Shown piece by piece: positions 15,255-23,406 of a stretch of 26,293 nt of DNA (positions are counted from its first letter, which is position 1; the number at the start of each line of letters is the position of its first letter). Origin of the DNA: Syntrophomonadaceae bacterium (GTDB lineage Bacteria > Bacillota_D > Dethiobacteria > DTU022). The stretch spans positions 1 through 26,293 of the forward strand of contig PWUG01000209.1 in NCBI GenBank assembly GCA_003562605.1. Direction: 5' to 3'. A program made the position numbers and the translations under genes. The notes below the pieces were generated by a model that worked only from the letters and a program-made list of their open reading frames with translations, was not told the DNA's origin and did not search any database.

Positions 15255-15974
15255 CTATTCAATTGTCCAGAAGGGGCTGTTGACGAGGGCGGAGCGCCAT
15301 TTTTCGCGCAGGCCGGGGTAGCGGCCGGATAATTCGTTTAGGAGCTCCTCCATTTCTTTGCGCTTGGTTTTGCCGCTGACCGGGCAGGGGTTTTTAAAAA
15401 GGGGCAGTCTTTCTCTCTCAACTATGGTAGCAAGAATACTTTCAGGAAGCTGAATCAGGGGGCGAACCAGGTAGAGATCGGTCCGATCCAGGTATGTAAG
15501 GGGCTTAAATGTATCCATATGACCGGTATAAATCAGGTTCAGCATGAAAGTCTGCACCGCATCATCAAGATGGTGCCCCAGGGCAACCTTGTTGCAGCCC
15601 AGTTTCAGAGCGGCCTGGTGCAGGGCGCCACGCCGCATGTTGGCACAGAGGGCACAGGGGTTTTTCTCCTTCCTGCGCTCAAAGACTACCCGGGCTATTG
15701 CCGTTTTTTCCACGTGCAGTTTAATGCCCAGTTTATCAGTCAGCCTGCTTAACGGATCGAGATCGGCCGGCCAGCCGAGGTCAACATAAACTGCTATCAT
15801 CTCAAAATCAAAAGGTGCATGACGCCTGAATAAAGATAAAATATAGAGCAATGCAGCGCTGTCCTTGCCTCCGGAAATACCGACTGCTACACTGTCATCC
15901 CCGCCGATCATCCTGTAATGGTAGATAGTTCTTTTAACCCTGGTTAAAAACCATTTTCCGTCGCTTCGGCGCAA
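15255..15974 (-). CDS. TtcA/TilS-like PP-loop ATPase (tRNA 2-thiolation family)
   Basis: This 239-residue member of the TtcA group of N-type ATP pyrophosphatases activates a target, in the known case C32 of tRNA, for sulfur transfer. The PP-loop is SGGKDS at residues 34-39. CALC (Cys107, Cys110) and Cys197 in NPCPVS give the three-cysteine pattern that holds a [4Fe-4S] cluster in TtcA. GHHLDDAVQTF near 133-143 is also typical. It is not LarE: the cluster cysteines and the HHLDD motif point to TtcA. The start is TTG 15974, 10 bases after AGGAAAGGG; the alternative GTG nearby is out of frame. It stands alone, 114 bases before hdrB on the same strand. The exact substrate is uncertain in Firmicutes. 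Confidence 0.85.
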   Translation of the reverse strand: MRRSDGKWFLTRVKRTIYHYRMIGGDDSVAVGISGGKDSAALLYILSLFRRHAPFDFEMIAVYVDLGWPADLDPLSRLTDKLGIKLHVEKTAIARVVFERRKEKNPCALCANMRRGALHQAALKLGCNKVALGHHLDDAVQTFMLNLIYTGHMDTFKPLTYLDRTDLYLVRPLIQLPESILATIVERERLPLFKNPCPVSGKTKRKEMEELLNELSGRYPGLREKWRSALVNSPFWTIE

Positions 15975-16279
15975 TTCACGAGCACCCTTTCCTGTCTTAA
16001 ACTGCAGAAGTGTTATGATCAGTATTATCTCATTTCTTTATAATATAAAAGAACCACGCTGGCAACCTGGCCGTAACCCCTTTGAAATTCTGAAATCCTG
16101 GCAATGGTTGGAGATGTTTTTTGTTAATTTTTCGTTGATCCGGCCAACAGGTTTAACACATTTTGTTCTGCTTACGCTTTCTATCTTGTATTATAGCCAG
16201 TACAATTGATGTTCGGGAGAGGGGTTTCAAGATGTCAGGATTATAAAAATGGTTTATAATTGGAGAAAGGTGAAGGCAG
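15975..16279. other. 305-base intergenic region
   Basis: A divergent region between the TtcA-like gene and the MORN-ABC operon. A 64-codon open frame at 16015-16209 shows no ribosome binding site or family similarity, and I do not regard it as a gene. The only supported element is the promoter before 16280. Confidence 0.4.
16232..16260 (+). promoter_or_regulatory. probable promoter of the MORN-ABC exporter operon
   Basis: TATAAT at 16255-16260 with ATGTCA (four of six consensus bases) 17 bases upstream at 16232-16237. The start codon of the ATPase gene follows 20 bases later, with AAAGGTG as ribosome binding site. Confidence 0.5.
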
Positions 16280-17527
16280 GTGATTGATGTGGCTGATTAT
16301 GATAAAACCCCGGATAAGCAGAGCATGCCCTGGATGGGTGGAAAGTATGCCGGGCAGTTAAAAAATCTTGTGCCTCATGGGCGCGGCAGGTTTATCTTGC
16401 CGGACGGCACCAGGTATGACGGAGAATGGAAAGAAGGAAAGCCTCACGGCAGGGGAACGATTATTTATGCCAGCGGAGACACCTATAAAGGAGAATTCGA
16501 TAAGGGCAGACGGCAGGGTCACGGTATATATACAAAACCGGGTGGCAAAGTAACCAAGGGGTTGTGGGAAAACGGCCAGCTTGCCAAAGAGCTTGAAGAA
16601 CTGCCGCAGGTTAAAGATAGCGAGCCTCTTGTCACTGACAGGCAATTTGGAACCGGCAGGCAAATACCTGAGCCGGCAATAAATGTGCAAAACCTCAGCC
16701 ACTGGTATGGCAAACTGCATGCAGTAAAAGATATTAGTTTTGAGGTCTATCCCGGAGAAATACTGGGCTTTCTCGGGCCGAACGGGGCCGGCAAGTCAAC
16801 TACGATCAAGGTCTTAACCGGGCAGTTAGCCCTGAAGGGTGGCACAGCGCAAATACTTGGCCGTGATATCGGCAGGGACGATCCGGTGCTGCAGTCGCAA
16901 ATCGGGGTTACTTTCGAAGAAAAAAACCTTTACCTTGAAATGACAGCGATTGAAAACCTCGACTTTTTTGCTTCCCTCTTTGGCATACGTAACCCCGGCT
17001 CGCTGGAAGCTTTGCGGCGGGTGGGGCTTGCCGATCGGGCCAAAGAACGCGTATCCAACTATTCAAAGGGGATGCGGCAGCGCCTGATGGTAGCCCGTGC
17101 ATTCATCAATAAACCGACAGTATTATTTCTTGATGAGCCGACAGATGGGCTCGATCCGGTAACTGCTGCAGAAATAAGGAAAACGATCAAAGAAGAAGCG
17201 GATAGGGGAGCGGCAGTACTGCTGACTACCCATAACATGTTTGAAGCCGATGAACTCTCAAACAGGGTTGCTTTCATCAATGAGGGTGAAATTGTCGCTC
17301 TTGACACGGCAGAAAACCTGAAACTGAAATACGGTAAAAGATCGGTACGGGTCCGGCTGCGTGACGGAGACAGCGTGCGTGAAGAAAATCTTCCCCTGGA
17401 CGGTGAAAAGTCATCCGCTCGGCTGAGCGAACTGGCTGCCTCGCCAGACCTGATGACCATTCATACTGAAGAAGCTACCCTGGAAGCGATCTTTATCCGG
17501 TTAACCGGCAGGGGGCTCGTAGGATGA
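16280..17527 (+). CDS. MORN-repeat/ABC ATPase fusion protein
   Basis: The 415-residue protein combines two modules. Residues about 20-100 hold three to four MORN repeats (YAGQLKNLVPHGRGRFIL, YDGEWKEGKPHGRGTIIY, YKGEFDKGRRQGHGIYT, then a degenerate GLWENGQLAKE). After a linker, residues about 133-370 form an ABC ATPase of the DrrA/NatA/CcmA type: Walker A GPNGAGKST (166-174), signature YSKGMRQRL (261-269), Walker B VLFLDEPTDGLD (281-292) and H-loop His318. The Q-loop reads TFEEKNLY, with Glu where Gln is usual; this is also seen in some NatA-like proteins. It should power the two permeases encoded downstream. The start is GTG 16280; GTG 16289 is possible. The stop overlaps the next start (ATGA). 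A MORN domain on an exporter ATPase is unusual. Confidence 0.9.
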   Translation: MIDVADYDKTPDKQSMPWMGGKYAGQLKNLVPHGRGRFILPDGTRYDGEWKEGKPHGRGTIIYASGDTYKGEFDKGRRQGHGIYTKPGGKVTKGLWENGQLAKELEELPQVKDSEPLVTDRQFGTGRQIPEPAINVQNLSHWYGKLHAVKDISFEVYPGEILGFLGPNGAGKSTTIKVLTGQLALKGGTAQILGRDIGRDDPVLQSQIGVTFEEKNLYLEMTAIENLDFFASLFGIRNPGSLEALRRVGLADRAKERVSNYSKGMRQRLMVARAFINKPTVLFLDEPTDGLDPVTAAEIRKTIKEEADRGAAVLLTTHNMFEADELSNRVAFINEGEIVALDTAENLKLKYGKRSVRVRLRDGDSVREENLPLDGEKSSARLSELAASPDLMTIHTEEATLEAIFIRLTGRGLVG

Positions 17528-18768
17528 GGAAGACTGTGTCTCATAGCGAACTCCTCCTTGCCATTTTAAGAAAAGATATTCGGGTTTACAGCCGCAACAT
17601 GATCTACCTCTTCCTTACCGTGCTGAGCCTGGTCTTCTTTATAACTATTTTCTGGCTTGTGCCTGACACGGTAGAGGAAGAAATTACCTTTGCCATTTCG
17701 CCTCCGCTGGCAACGCTGATCAGCGAAGGGAAGGAATCACTTCAGGCTCATGGTGTTCCCCTTCCGCTCTTAGAACAGCTTGACGAGATTGATTCCGCCT
17801 TCAAAGAAGAGGGATTTGTCCTGGTTGAATTTGAAAATGAAGAACTTCTTATAAAAGCAGTCAGCGGGGAACTTGAAATCTACAGGACCGATCAGGGCCG
17901 GTTTATAATTCATGATCCGGACGGTAATCAACAAGCGCCGGCCGATGCCGGCAAAGTAAGCCTTGATATCGGCATGTCATTTCCCTCCTCATTTTTTAGC
18001 GATGCAGTGCTGGGGCAACAATCTACGGTTACTGTTTTTGCCGATGCTGCGGTGCCGGAAGAGATCAGGGGTGCCATGCAGGGTTTAATCCGTGAAATGG
18101 CTTTCCAGCTGGCCGGGCACGAGCTGCCGGTTGAACTGCCGGATGAGGAGATGATTATACTCGGGCAGGACCGGCTGGGCGATCAAATATCGATGCGGGC
18201 CAGGATGAGACCGCTGATTGCCTTCTTTATCATGATGATGGAAACATTTGCCCTCGCTTCGCTGATCTCAAATGAAGTATTGCAGCGTACTGTTACAGCC
18301 CTGCTGGTTACGCCGATGCGGGTCTGGCACTTTCTAATGGCCAAAACGTTGTTTGGAACCGCGCTGGCTATGGGGCAGGCGGTGATAATACTGATCTTTG
18401 TCAGGGCGTTCACTGCTGCCAACTGGCCGCTGCTACTGGTAATCGTGCTGCTAGGGTCACTGCTCTTTACGGCAGTGGCCATGCTTGTCGGGGCTGCCGG
18501 TAAAGATTTTATAGGCCAGCTGATGTTTAGCCTGCTTTTTATTATCCCGCTGATGATCCCTGCCTTTGCAGTGCTTTTCCCCGGATCGGCGGCTTCATGG
18601 GTCAGAGTACTGCCCAGCTACCCTATTGTCAGGCTTCTCTATGATGTTACAATCCACGGGTCCCTCTGGTCAGATTCTATAACCTTTATTATCTATGCTG
18701 TTTTATGGGCCCTGGTTCTCTATGGCGCCGGACTGTTTGTTTTAAAGAAGAAGGTGGCAGCGCTGTGA
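17524..18768 (+). CDS. ABC-2 type exporter permease (NatB-like)
   Basis: The 414-residue membrane protein has one helix near residues 25-48 (MIYLFLTVLSLVFFITIFWLV), then a long extracytoplasmic region of about 170 residues. A cluster of five or six helices follows from about 230 to the end, including the conserved SNEVLQRTVTALLVTPMRVWHFLMAKTLFG segment of ABC-2 permeases. That layout fits NatB/YhaP-type exporters. The ATG overlaps the ATPase stop, and its own stop overlaps the next permease start. It is most likely one half of a heterodimeric channel; the substrate cannot be read from sequence. Confidence 0.88.
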   Translation: MRKTVSHSELLLAILRKDIRVYSRNMIYLFLTVLSLVFFITIFWLVPDTVEEEITFAISPPLATLISEGKESLQAHGVPLPLLEQLDEIDSAFKEEGFVLVEFENEELLIKAVSGELEIYRTDQGRFIIHDPDGNQQAPADAGKVSLDIGMSFPSSFFSDAVLGQQSTVTVFADAAVPEEIRGAMQGLIREMAFQLAGHELPVELPDEEMIILGQDRLGDQISMRARMRPLIAFFIMMMETFALASLISNEVLQRTVTALLVTPMRVWHFLMAKTLFGTALAMGQAVIILIFVRAFTAANWPLLLVIVLLGSLLFTAVAMLVGAAGKDFIGQLMFSLLFIIPLMIPAFAVLFPGSAASWVRVLPSYPIVRLLYDVTIHGSLWSDSITFIIYAVLWALVLYGAGLFVLKKKVAAL

Positions 18769-19814
18769 GCATAAAACGCGTGTTAAGGATACTGCTTAAA
18801 GATTTTTCGGTCGGACCGCGGAAGCCATTTTTTATCTGGGCTCTAATAATGCCTTTTGCTTTAACATTGCTTTTTCAGTTTGCATTCGGGTCGCTTTTTG
18901 AACCAAAACCGAGAGTGGGGATTGTTGACCTGGGAGATTCAGTTGTTACAGGTGCAATTCAGGAGCTGGAAGGCTTTGAAGTTTCCATACTGCAGGATGT
19001 CGATGATCTTAAAGAAAGCGTTGAGCAGCATGACCTCGATGCCGGGTTAGTACTCACTGCCGGCTTTGATAACGCAGTGAGGGACGGGGGGAAACCGGTG
19101 CTCGAATTCTACATCAGCGGGGAAAGCCTGGCATCAAACCGGATCGTCATCAGCATCACCGCAATCGAAATGATCCGGGACCTGGAAGGCAGTGAACCGC
19201 CGGTTGACGTTCAAATGGTATACTTCGGCGAGCCCGGTCTGCCCATTTCAATCAGGCTGGTTCCGGTCATAGTCTTTTATGCCCTGGTAATGGCCGGAAT
19301 ATGGGTGCCGAGCTCCAGCCTTGTTGAGGAAAAAGAGAAAGGAACACTGACCGCACTGTTGGTTACATCTGTCAGAGTAAACGAAGTGCTCGCTGCCAAA
19401 TGGCTGCTTGGCTTCTTATTCGCGGTTTTTCTGGCAGCTGCCACCCTACTCCTGAATCAGGCTTTTGGGCCGCGACCGTTGGAGGTAATGGCTGTGATCA
19501 TCATAGCCGCAGCGCTCACTTCCATGATCGGCCTGTTGATCGGTATTTACTCAAAAACAGCGACCATGCTTTTTACACTGATCAAAAGCCTCGGTATATT
19601 TTTGTTTATTCCTGTTGTCTTTTACCTCTTTCCCGAATGGCCGCAGTGGGTTGCCAAACTCTTTCCCCTCTACTGGATTATCAGCCCGATTTGGGAAGTA
19701 TCGGTTATGGGCGAACCTTTAGGCTCGGTCTGGTTTGAGATGCTTATTGCCGTAGCCATTACCCTGGCCCTGATACCGTTTTTACTTTTACTGAAAAAAC
19801 GGATGCTGGCCTGA
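18765..19814 (+). CDS. ABC-2 type exporter permease (second subunit)
   Basis: This 349-residue protein has the same design as the upstream permease: one helix near residues 19-43 (FFIWALIMPFALTLLFQFAFG), an outer domain of about 130 residues, then about six helices. It also has SSLVEEKEKGTLTALLVTSVRVNEVLAAKWLLG, the ABC-2 core motif. I set the start at GTG 18765, 7 bases after AAGGTGG, overlapping the preceding TGA (GTGA); the longer upstream frame lies inside the previous gene. It closes the three-gene exporter operon. Two non-identical permeases with a single ATPase suggest a 2:1:1 complex. Confidence 0.88.
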   Translation: MSIKRVLRILLKDFSVGPRKPFFIWALIMPFALTLLFQFAFGSLFEPKPRVGIVDLGDSVVTGAIQELEGFEVSILQDVDDLKESVEQHDLDAGLVLTAGFDNAVRDGGKPVLEFYISGESLASNRIVISITAIEMIRDLEGSEPPVDVQMVYFGEPGLPISIRLVPVIVFYALVMAGIWVPSSSLVEEKEKGTLTALLVTSVRVNEVLAAKWLLGFLFAVFLAAATLLLNQAFGPRPLEVMAVIIIAAALTSMIGLLIGIYSKTATMLFTLIKSLGIFLFIPVVFYLFPEWPQWVAKLFPLYWIISPIWEVSVMGEPLGSVWFEMLIAVAITLALIPFLLLLKKRMLA

Positions 19815-19838
19815 ACATAAAACTATCCGTGTTATAAT
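19811..19838 (+). promoter_or_regulatory. extended -10 promoter before the small membrane peptide gene
   Basis: TGTTATAAT (TATAAT at 19833-19838) lies just past the exporter operon. A poor -35 candidate CTGAAC (19811-19816) is 16 bases upstream, partly overlapping the permease stop. It would give a leader of about 55 bases for the 40-codon gene at 19900. Confidence 0.45.
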
Positions 19839-19899
19839 GTTTATAAATTAATCAGACCATAATAACAGTTCAGATACTAAAGTTTTAGGAGGCATTGCT

Positions 19900-20022
19900 T
19901 TGGCCCGCCATTCAAAAAAAAGAAAAAAAGGCCGTAAAACGGCCTGGATATTACTCAGTGTGTTTTGCCTGGCTGCTTTTATCCTGGGCTACCTTTATTC
20001 AGTCATTGATTTCAGCTTTTAG
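19900..20022 (+). CDS. small basic single-pass membrane protein, 40 residues
   Basis: A TTG start at 19900 is preceded by TTAGGAGG with a 7-base spacer, an excellent ribosome binding site, and further upstream by an extended -10 promoter. The product begins MARHSKKRKKGRKTAW, a strongly basic N-terminus. One hydrophobic helix follows (about residues 17-35, ILLSVFCLAAFILGYLYSV), then VIDFSF at the end. The basic N-terminus predicts an inside-N orientation. I recognise no family. The stop overlaps the convergent radical SAM gene by 4 bases. It may be a small regulator or accessory subunit of the exporter just upstream; that is only an inference from position. Confidence 0.6.
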   Translation: MARHSKKRKKGRKTAWILLSVFCLAAFILGYLYSVIDFSF

Positions 20023-21800
20023 TGTTTATGCACCTGGATTTCGAAGCGGGGCAGCCTGAAGCGATCGTTTCTCTTTGTTCTTATAATACTGCAGGCCTGC
20101 TTCCCGGCAGCGGTAACAACCTGCAGGCGGCGTACCCTGGAACTAAGCTTTTCGAGGTATGATCCAAAACGGGCCGCAACTTTTTCGGAAGCAAATCGTA
20201 CTCCTTCGGCATTTACAATAACCTGGCCGTGGTGACGGGGCAGAACCCCCCGCAGCGATTTTTTCAGCTCTTTTAAATGAATATTGCTGAGAATCCCGTG
20301 CAGCTTCAGGTGCATGATTCCTTTCTGTTTGGTAAGCGAAACCCTTAACAGCGAGGATGCTGTTTCGAAGCAGGACTTCTTTGGATCGGGAACGCTTAAT
20401 GAACGATCGAACAAGATGACCGGCTGCTGATCCGGCTCCTGCTGCCTTTTCAGGAATTGTTCGTAGCCCCTGTTCTTCCATTCAAAATGCCTGATCAATC
20501 CCCAGGCAAGCGCCCTGTAAAGAGCGGAGCTCCAACCTGTATACCTGACGTTTCCAAAAATATTGGAAAGAGAATAAAACTTTTTCAATGCCTTGACCGT
20601 TTCGGACTGCAGCTCTTCAGGCGTCATCATTAAGGGCTTGAGCACAGCATGATGACCGTCGTAAAGAGACCAGTCATAAGTCAGGATCCTTCCCTCTTCC
20701 TCCACTTTTTTGTAATATGGAGTGCCGGCCATCGGTGTTAAAATCATAAATTGGACCGTGTCGATATGCGCTTCAATGGCAAAGTCCGCGGTTTCCCTGA
20801 TTGTTTCAGCTGTATCGGCATCACCGCCAAGCACAAACATGCCATGGATCCTGATTCCATAATCATGGAAACGGCTGATTGTTTCTCGTATTTCCTCTAC
20901 AGTTTGCTGCTTGTTATAACCCTTCAGGGTTTCGGGGTTAACCGATTCGAAACCGATATAGACCATGGTGCAACCCGAGCGGTGCATCAAATCGATTAGT
21001 TCATCGTCAAAAGCAGATTCGACACGGACCTGGGCGCCCCAGCTTCTGATTCTGATGTCATCACGGCTGATCATTTCTCGCATCAGCTCTTTACTGTGCC
21101 TGGGATCAGCGGTAAAGTTATCATCGCAGAAGAAAATGTGCCGACCCGGGTAGCGGGAAAGCTCCTCCAAAATACTTTCCGTACAACGGAAGCGGTAACG
21201 CCGCCCAAACATCTGGGTAACACAACAGAATGTGCAGTTGTAAGGGCAGCCCCGCGAGGTCATCACCGGAACGCTGCGCATTGACTCGGAGCGTTCCAAA
21301 AGGGTGATGTCGGGAATGGGCAGTGTATCCATATTGATCCGCTCTTTGAGGCCCGGATTGTGAACAGGCTCTCCGTTGTGCCAGTATGAAACTCCCGGGA
21401 TATCAACCGGCTGCCTGCCGGCTTCAATGGCGCGGACGAGGGGCAAAAAACTCTCTTCTGCTTCTCCCCGGACCACAAAATCGGCAAACTGCAGCGCTTC
21501 TTCCGGCATGAAAGATGCATGGATGCCACCTATAACCACCGGGATATCATTGGTGCGGAGCAAACCGGCAATCTGGTAAGCTTCCCGGCAAGTAGCGGTT
21601 GTCGTAGATATGCCGACCAGGTCGGCTTCGAAGATTTTCGGCCAGGGCAGGGAATCTCCGGTACCCAGGTAAAATTTGACCTGGTACCCGGCCTCCTGCA
21701 GTTGAGTCCCCAGGATAGGCAGGCCCAGGCGGGGCATGCGGAAATACTTGTAAACATGATCTTCCTTCGACTGCGGTTCAATCAAAACAATGTTCTGCAT
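20019..21800 (-). CDS. B12-binding radical SAM protein with STAS-like C-terminal region
   Basis: About 593 residues. The N-terminal part (1-150) resembles a cobalamin-binding Rossmann domain (MQNIVLIEPQSKED, GLPILGTQLQEAGYQV, ADLVGISTTTATC, VVIGGIHASFMPEEAL). A radical SAM domain follows, with SRGCPYNCTFC (Cys185, Cys189, Cys192) for the [4Fe-4S]-SAM cluster and later FFCDDNFTAD and VYIGFESVNPETLKGYNKQQ. The substrate is unknown; relatives modify lipids, tRNA, peptides and small molecules. The last 115 or so residues (LKLHGILSN ... GQVIVNAEGVRFASEKVAARFGSYLEKL) look like a STAS-type beta-alpha-beta domain. I set the start at ATG 21800, 7 bases after AAAAGGAGTG; the frame continues upstream to 21857 without a good ribosome binding site. 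It stands alone on the minus strand. Confidence 0.85.
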   Translation of the reverse strand: MQNIVLIEPQSKEDHVYKYFRMPRLGLPILGTQLQEAGYQVKFYLGTGDSLPWPKIFEADLVGISTTTATCREAYQIAGLLRTNDIPVVIGGIHASFMPEEALQFADFVVRGEAEESFLPLVRAIEAGRQPVDIPGVSYWHNGEPVHNPGLKERINMDTLPIPDITLLERSESMRSVPVMTSRGCPYNCTFCCVTQMFGRRYRFRCTESILEELSRYPGRHIFFCDDNFTADPRHSKELMREMISRDDIRIRSWGAQVRVESAFDDELIDLMHRSGCTMVYIGFESVNPETLKGYNKQQTVEEIRETISRFHDYGIRIHGMFVLGGDADTAETIRETADFAIEAHIDTVQFMILTPMAGTPYYKKVEEEGRILTYDWSLYDGHHAVLKPLMMTPEELQSETVKALKKFYSLSNIFGNVRYTGWSSALYRALAWGLIRHFEWKNRGYEQFLKRQQEPDQQPVILFDRSLSVPDPKKSCFETASSLLRVSLTKQKGIMHLKLHGILSNIHLKELKKSLRGVLPRHHGQVIVNAEGVRFASEKVAARFGSYLEKLSSRVRRLQVVTAAGKQACSIIRTKRNDRFRLPRFEIQVHKH

Positions 21801-21900
21801 CTTTATACACTCCTTTTCCAGGCTGACCGGATAATAATTAGTACCAGTCCATTTCAAATATTATAGTCATCTGGAAATATGAGCGCATCTTAATGATTAA

Positions 21901-21942
21901 CTTTGAGTAACAAAGGGATAGGGGAATTAACTGCCCTATCCC
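21901..21942 (-). terminator. double hairpin downstream of the DUF4870 gene
   Basis: AGGGATAGGG (21914-21923) pairs perfectly with CCCTATCCCT (21933-21942) over a 9-base loop, 33 bases after the DUF4870 stop. A smaller hairpin (CTTTG-AGTAA-CAAAG, 21901-21915) adjoins it. On the minus strand the main stem is followed by TTTGTTACT, a short T-rich run. A moderate intrinsic terminator. Confidence 0.55.
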
Positions 21943-21974
21943 TGTGTGAGTCTCAGGCTGACATTTTCAGCAAA

Positions 21975-22331
21975 TTACTTAAGCAAGCGGATCGAAAGCG
22001 GATACTTGAAATCTTCCAAATTGTTAACTTTGACAGTAGCAATGATAATCATTACCAGGGAGAATATACCGACTGCGATTAATAGGAAAATACCGATAAC
22101 AATAATGGTAAGAATACCGGCGATAATAGCATAAATAGAAACGCTGATCTGGAAGTTCATCGATTCTTTACCCTGCTCATCTACCCATGCCGACTGGTCT
22201 TTCTTAATCAGCCAGATTACCAGGGGCCCGATAATGTTACCAAAAGGTATAATGAAACCGGCCAGGGCTGCAAGGTGTGCGAGCATACCAAACGTTTTTT
22301 CATCTGCTGTGAGTTCCCTTTTATCAACCAT
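21975..22331 (-). CDS. DUF4870 (Tic20-like) small membrane protein
   Basis: The 118-residue protein starts TADEKTFGMLAHLAALAGFIIPFGNIIGPLVIWL and has three predicted membrane helices, with the WVDEQGKESMNFQISVSIY segment between helices 1 and 2. This is the DUF4870 signature. The function is unknown. AGGAGG lies 8 bases before the ATG, and a strong promoter lies about 50 bases further upstream. It is a single-gene unit with a hairpin after it. Confidence 0.93.
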   Translation of the reverse strand: MVDKRELTADEKTFGMLAHLAALAGFIIPFGNIIGPLVIWLIKKDQSAWVDEQGKESMNFQISVSIYAIIAGILTIIVIGIFLLIAVGIFSLVMIIIATVKVNNLEDFKYPLSIRLLK

Positions 22332-22383
22332 AACAATACCTCCTCGATCGTTTATTTACCGGTTAAACCCCGGCTTTAAAATA

Positions 22384-22412
22384 ATAATAAGCCATTTTAC
22401 CTTATATTTCAA
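22384..22412 (-). promoter_or_regulatory. sigma-A type promoter of the DUF4870 gene
   Basis: On the minus strand TTGAAA (22412-22407), 17-base spacer, TATTAT (22389-22384). It ends 53 bases before the start codon. Confidence 0.65.
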
Positions 22413-22497
22413 GCCCTCCTTTAATATAATAAGATAATTCTTGAAAAGTTAAACCACTTTTGTCATTGTGTAAGAGATTTGATAAAAAATAAGGTTT

Positions 22498-23406
22498 CTA
22501 ATCATAATTCTGTGGTTTACTTTCAAGATACTCTTTCAGGGTTTTCCCCGACTCCTTCCACTCCCTGGCGGCATCGACACCAATGTAGCGGTAATGCCAG
22601 GGCTCGAAAATATAGCCGGTGATATGCTCTTTGTTTTGCGGATAGCTCATGGCAAAACCATACTTATAGGCATTTGCAGCCAGCCACTCTCCCTGGGGGG
22701 TTTGGGCATAAGCTGCCTGGAAATCAACGCCGGTTCCCCCGAAATCGACTGTAGTGCCGAGCTGGTGCTCTGACTGTCCGGCCCGGGCGCTGAAACGGTT
22801 GGCCTTTTCTTCACCGTGCCTGCTGGCATAATCCTGAAAAAGGCCTTTTTGCGTGGAATAGCTGCGGTAGGCCGAGCGAATACCTAAGGTTACCCCCTCA
22901 GCATCTGCAGCATGCCAGAGATCTGTTAAATGTTCAAGCGCCTCTTTCCGCAGCAGCATGCTGTATGACGGGTTCATATAAGCGGGAATAGGCTGAAGAT
23001 CAGTGGGCGCATAATCACTTCTAAGGGTAGTCTCCTTTGTCACCAGGGCCAATAAATAGTCACCGTCAGAGATTACTTTATAGTTTTCCGAGTGAGAACT
23101 TTCGTCTCCGGGTGAAGATTGAATATCATCGTCCGGTCTTCCATCCCCAACTGGATCATCCCCTATATTATTTTCTTCGGGGTCATCCTCATCCTGCTCC
23201 GATGGGATAGAACCTGGGTCCGCCTCTTTCTGATCTCCTTTTTCTTCGGTCAGATCGTTCCCGACAAGTGGATCTGAGTCCGGTTCAGATTGATCAAAAC
23301 TGCAACCGACAAAGATGAACAGGCATAAACATATAATAAATGTAACTATCAGGCTAACCCGAGTAAAATTCCTAATCAGTACTTTAATCCTCCCGGTCAA
23401 CAGCAA
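22498..23406 (-). CDS. VanY-type D-Ala-D-Ala carboxypeptidase lipoprotein (M15B)
   Basis: A zinc carboxypeptidase that removes the terminal D-alanine from peptidoglycan stem peptides outside the cell. The 302-residue product has a signal sequence with lipobox FVGC (Cys35). A long acidic, Asp/Glu/Pro-rich spacer (about residues 37-107) leads to the M15 domain: [15 protein letters not shown], the zinc motif [10 protein letters not shown] (His214, Asp221), and EPWHYR (Glu268, His271). The first frame codon is TTG 23406 with GGAAGG 5 bases before; GGGAGG also occurs further in before non-standard codons, so the start is uncertain by a few residues. It overlaps the transketolase end by 23 bases, so they share a transcript. 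Confidence 0.92.
   Translation of the reverse strand: MLLTGRIKVLIRNFTRVSLIVTFIICLCLFIFVGCSFDQSEPDSDPLVGNDLTEEKGDQKEADPGSIPSEQDEDDPEENNIGDDPVGDGRPDDDIQSSPGDESSHSENYKVISDGDYLLALVTKETTLRSDYAPTDLQPIPAYMNPSYSMLLRKEALEHLTDLWHAADAEGVTLGIRSAYRSYSTQKGLFQDYASRHGEEKANRFSARAGQSEHQLGTTVDFGGTGVDFQAAYAQTPQGEWLAANAYKYGFAMSYPQNKEHITGYIFEPWHYRYIGVDAAREWKESGKTLKEYLESKPQNYD

Noticed and set aside
15255..15974. PP-loop protein as the missing LarE
   Set aside because: It has the TtcA pattern (CALC plus a third cysteine, GHHLDD) rather than LarE features, and lies far from larBC.
16015..16209. 64-codon open frame in the intergenic region before the MORN-ABC operon
   Set aside because: No ribosome binding site before the ATG and no recognisable family; it is a by-product of AT-rich DNA.
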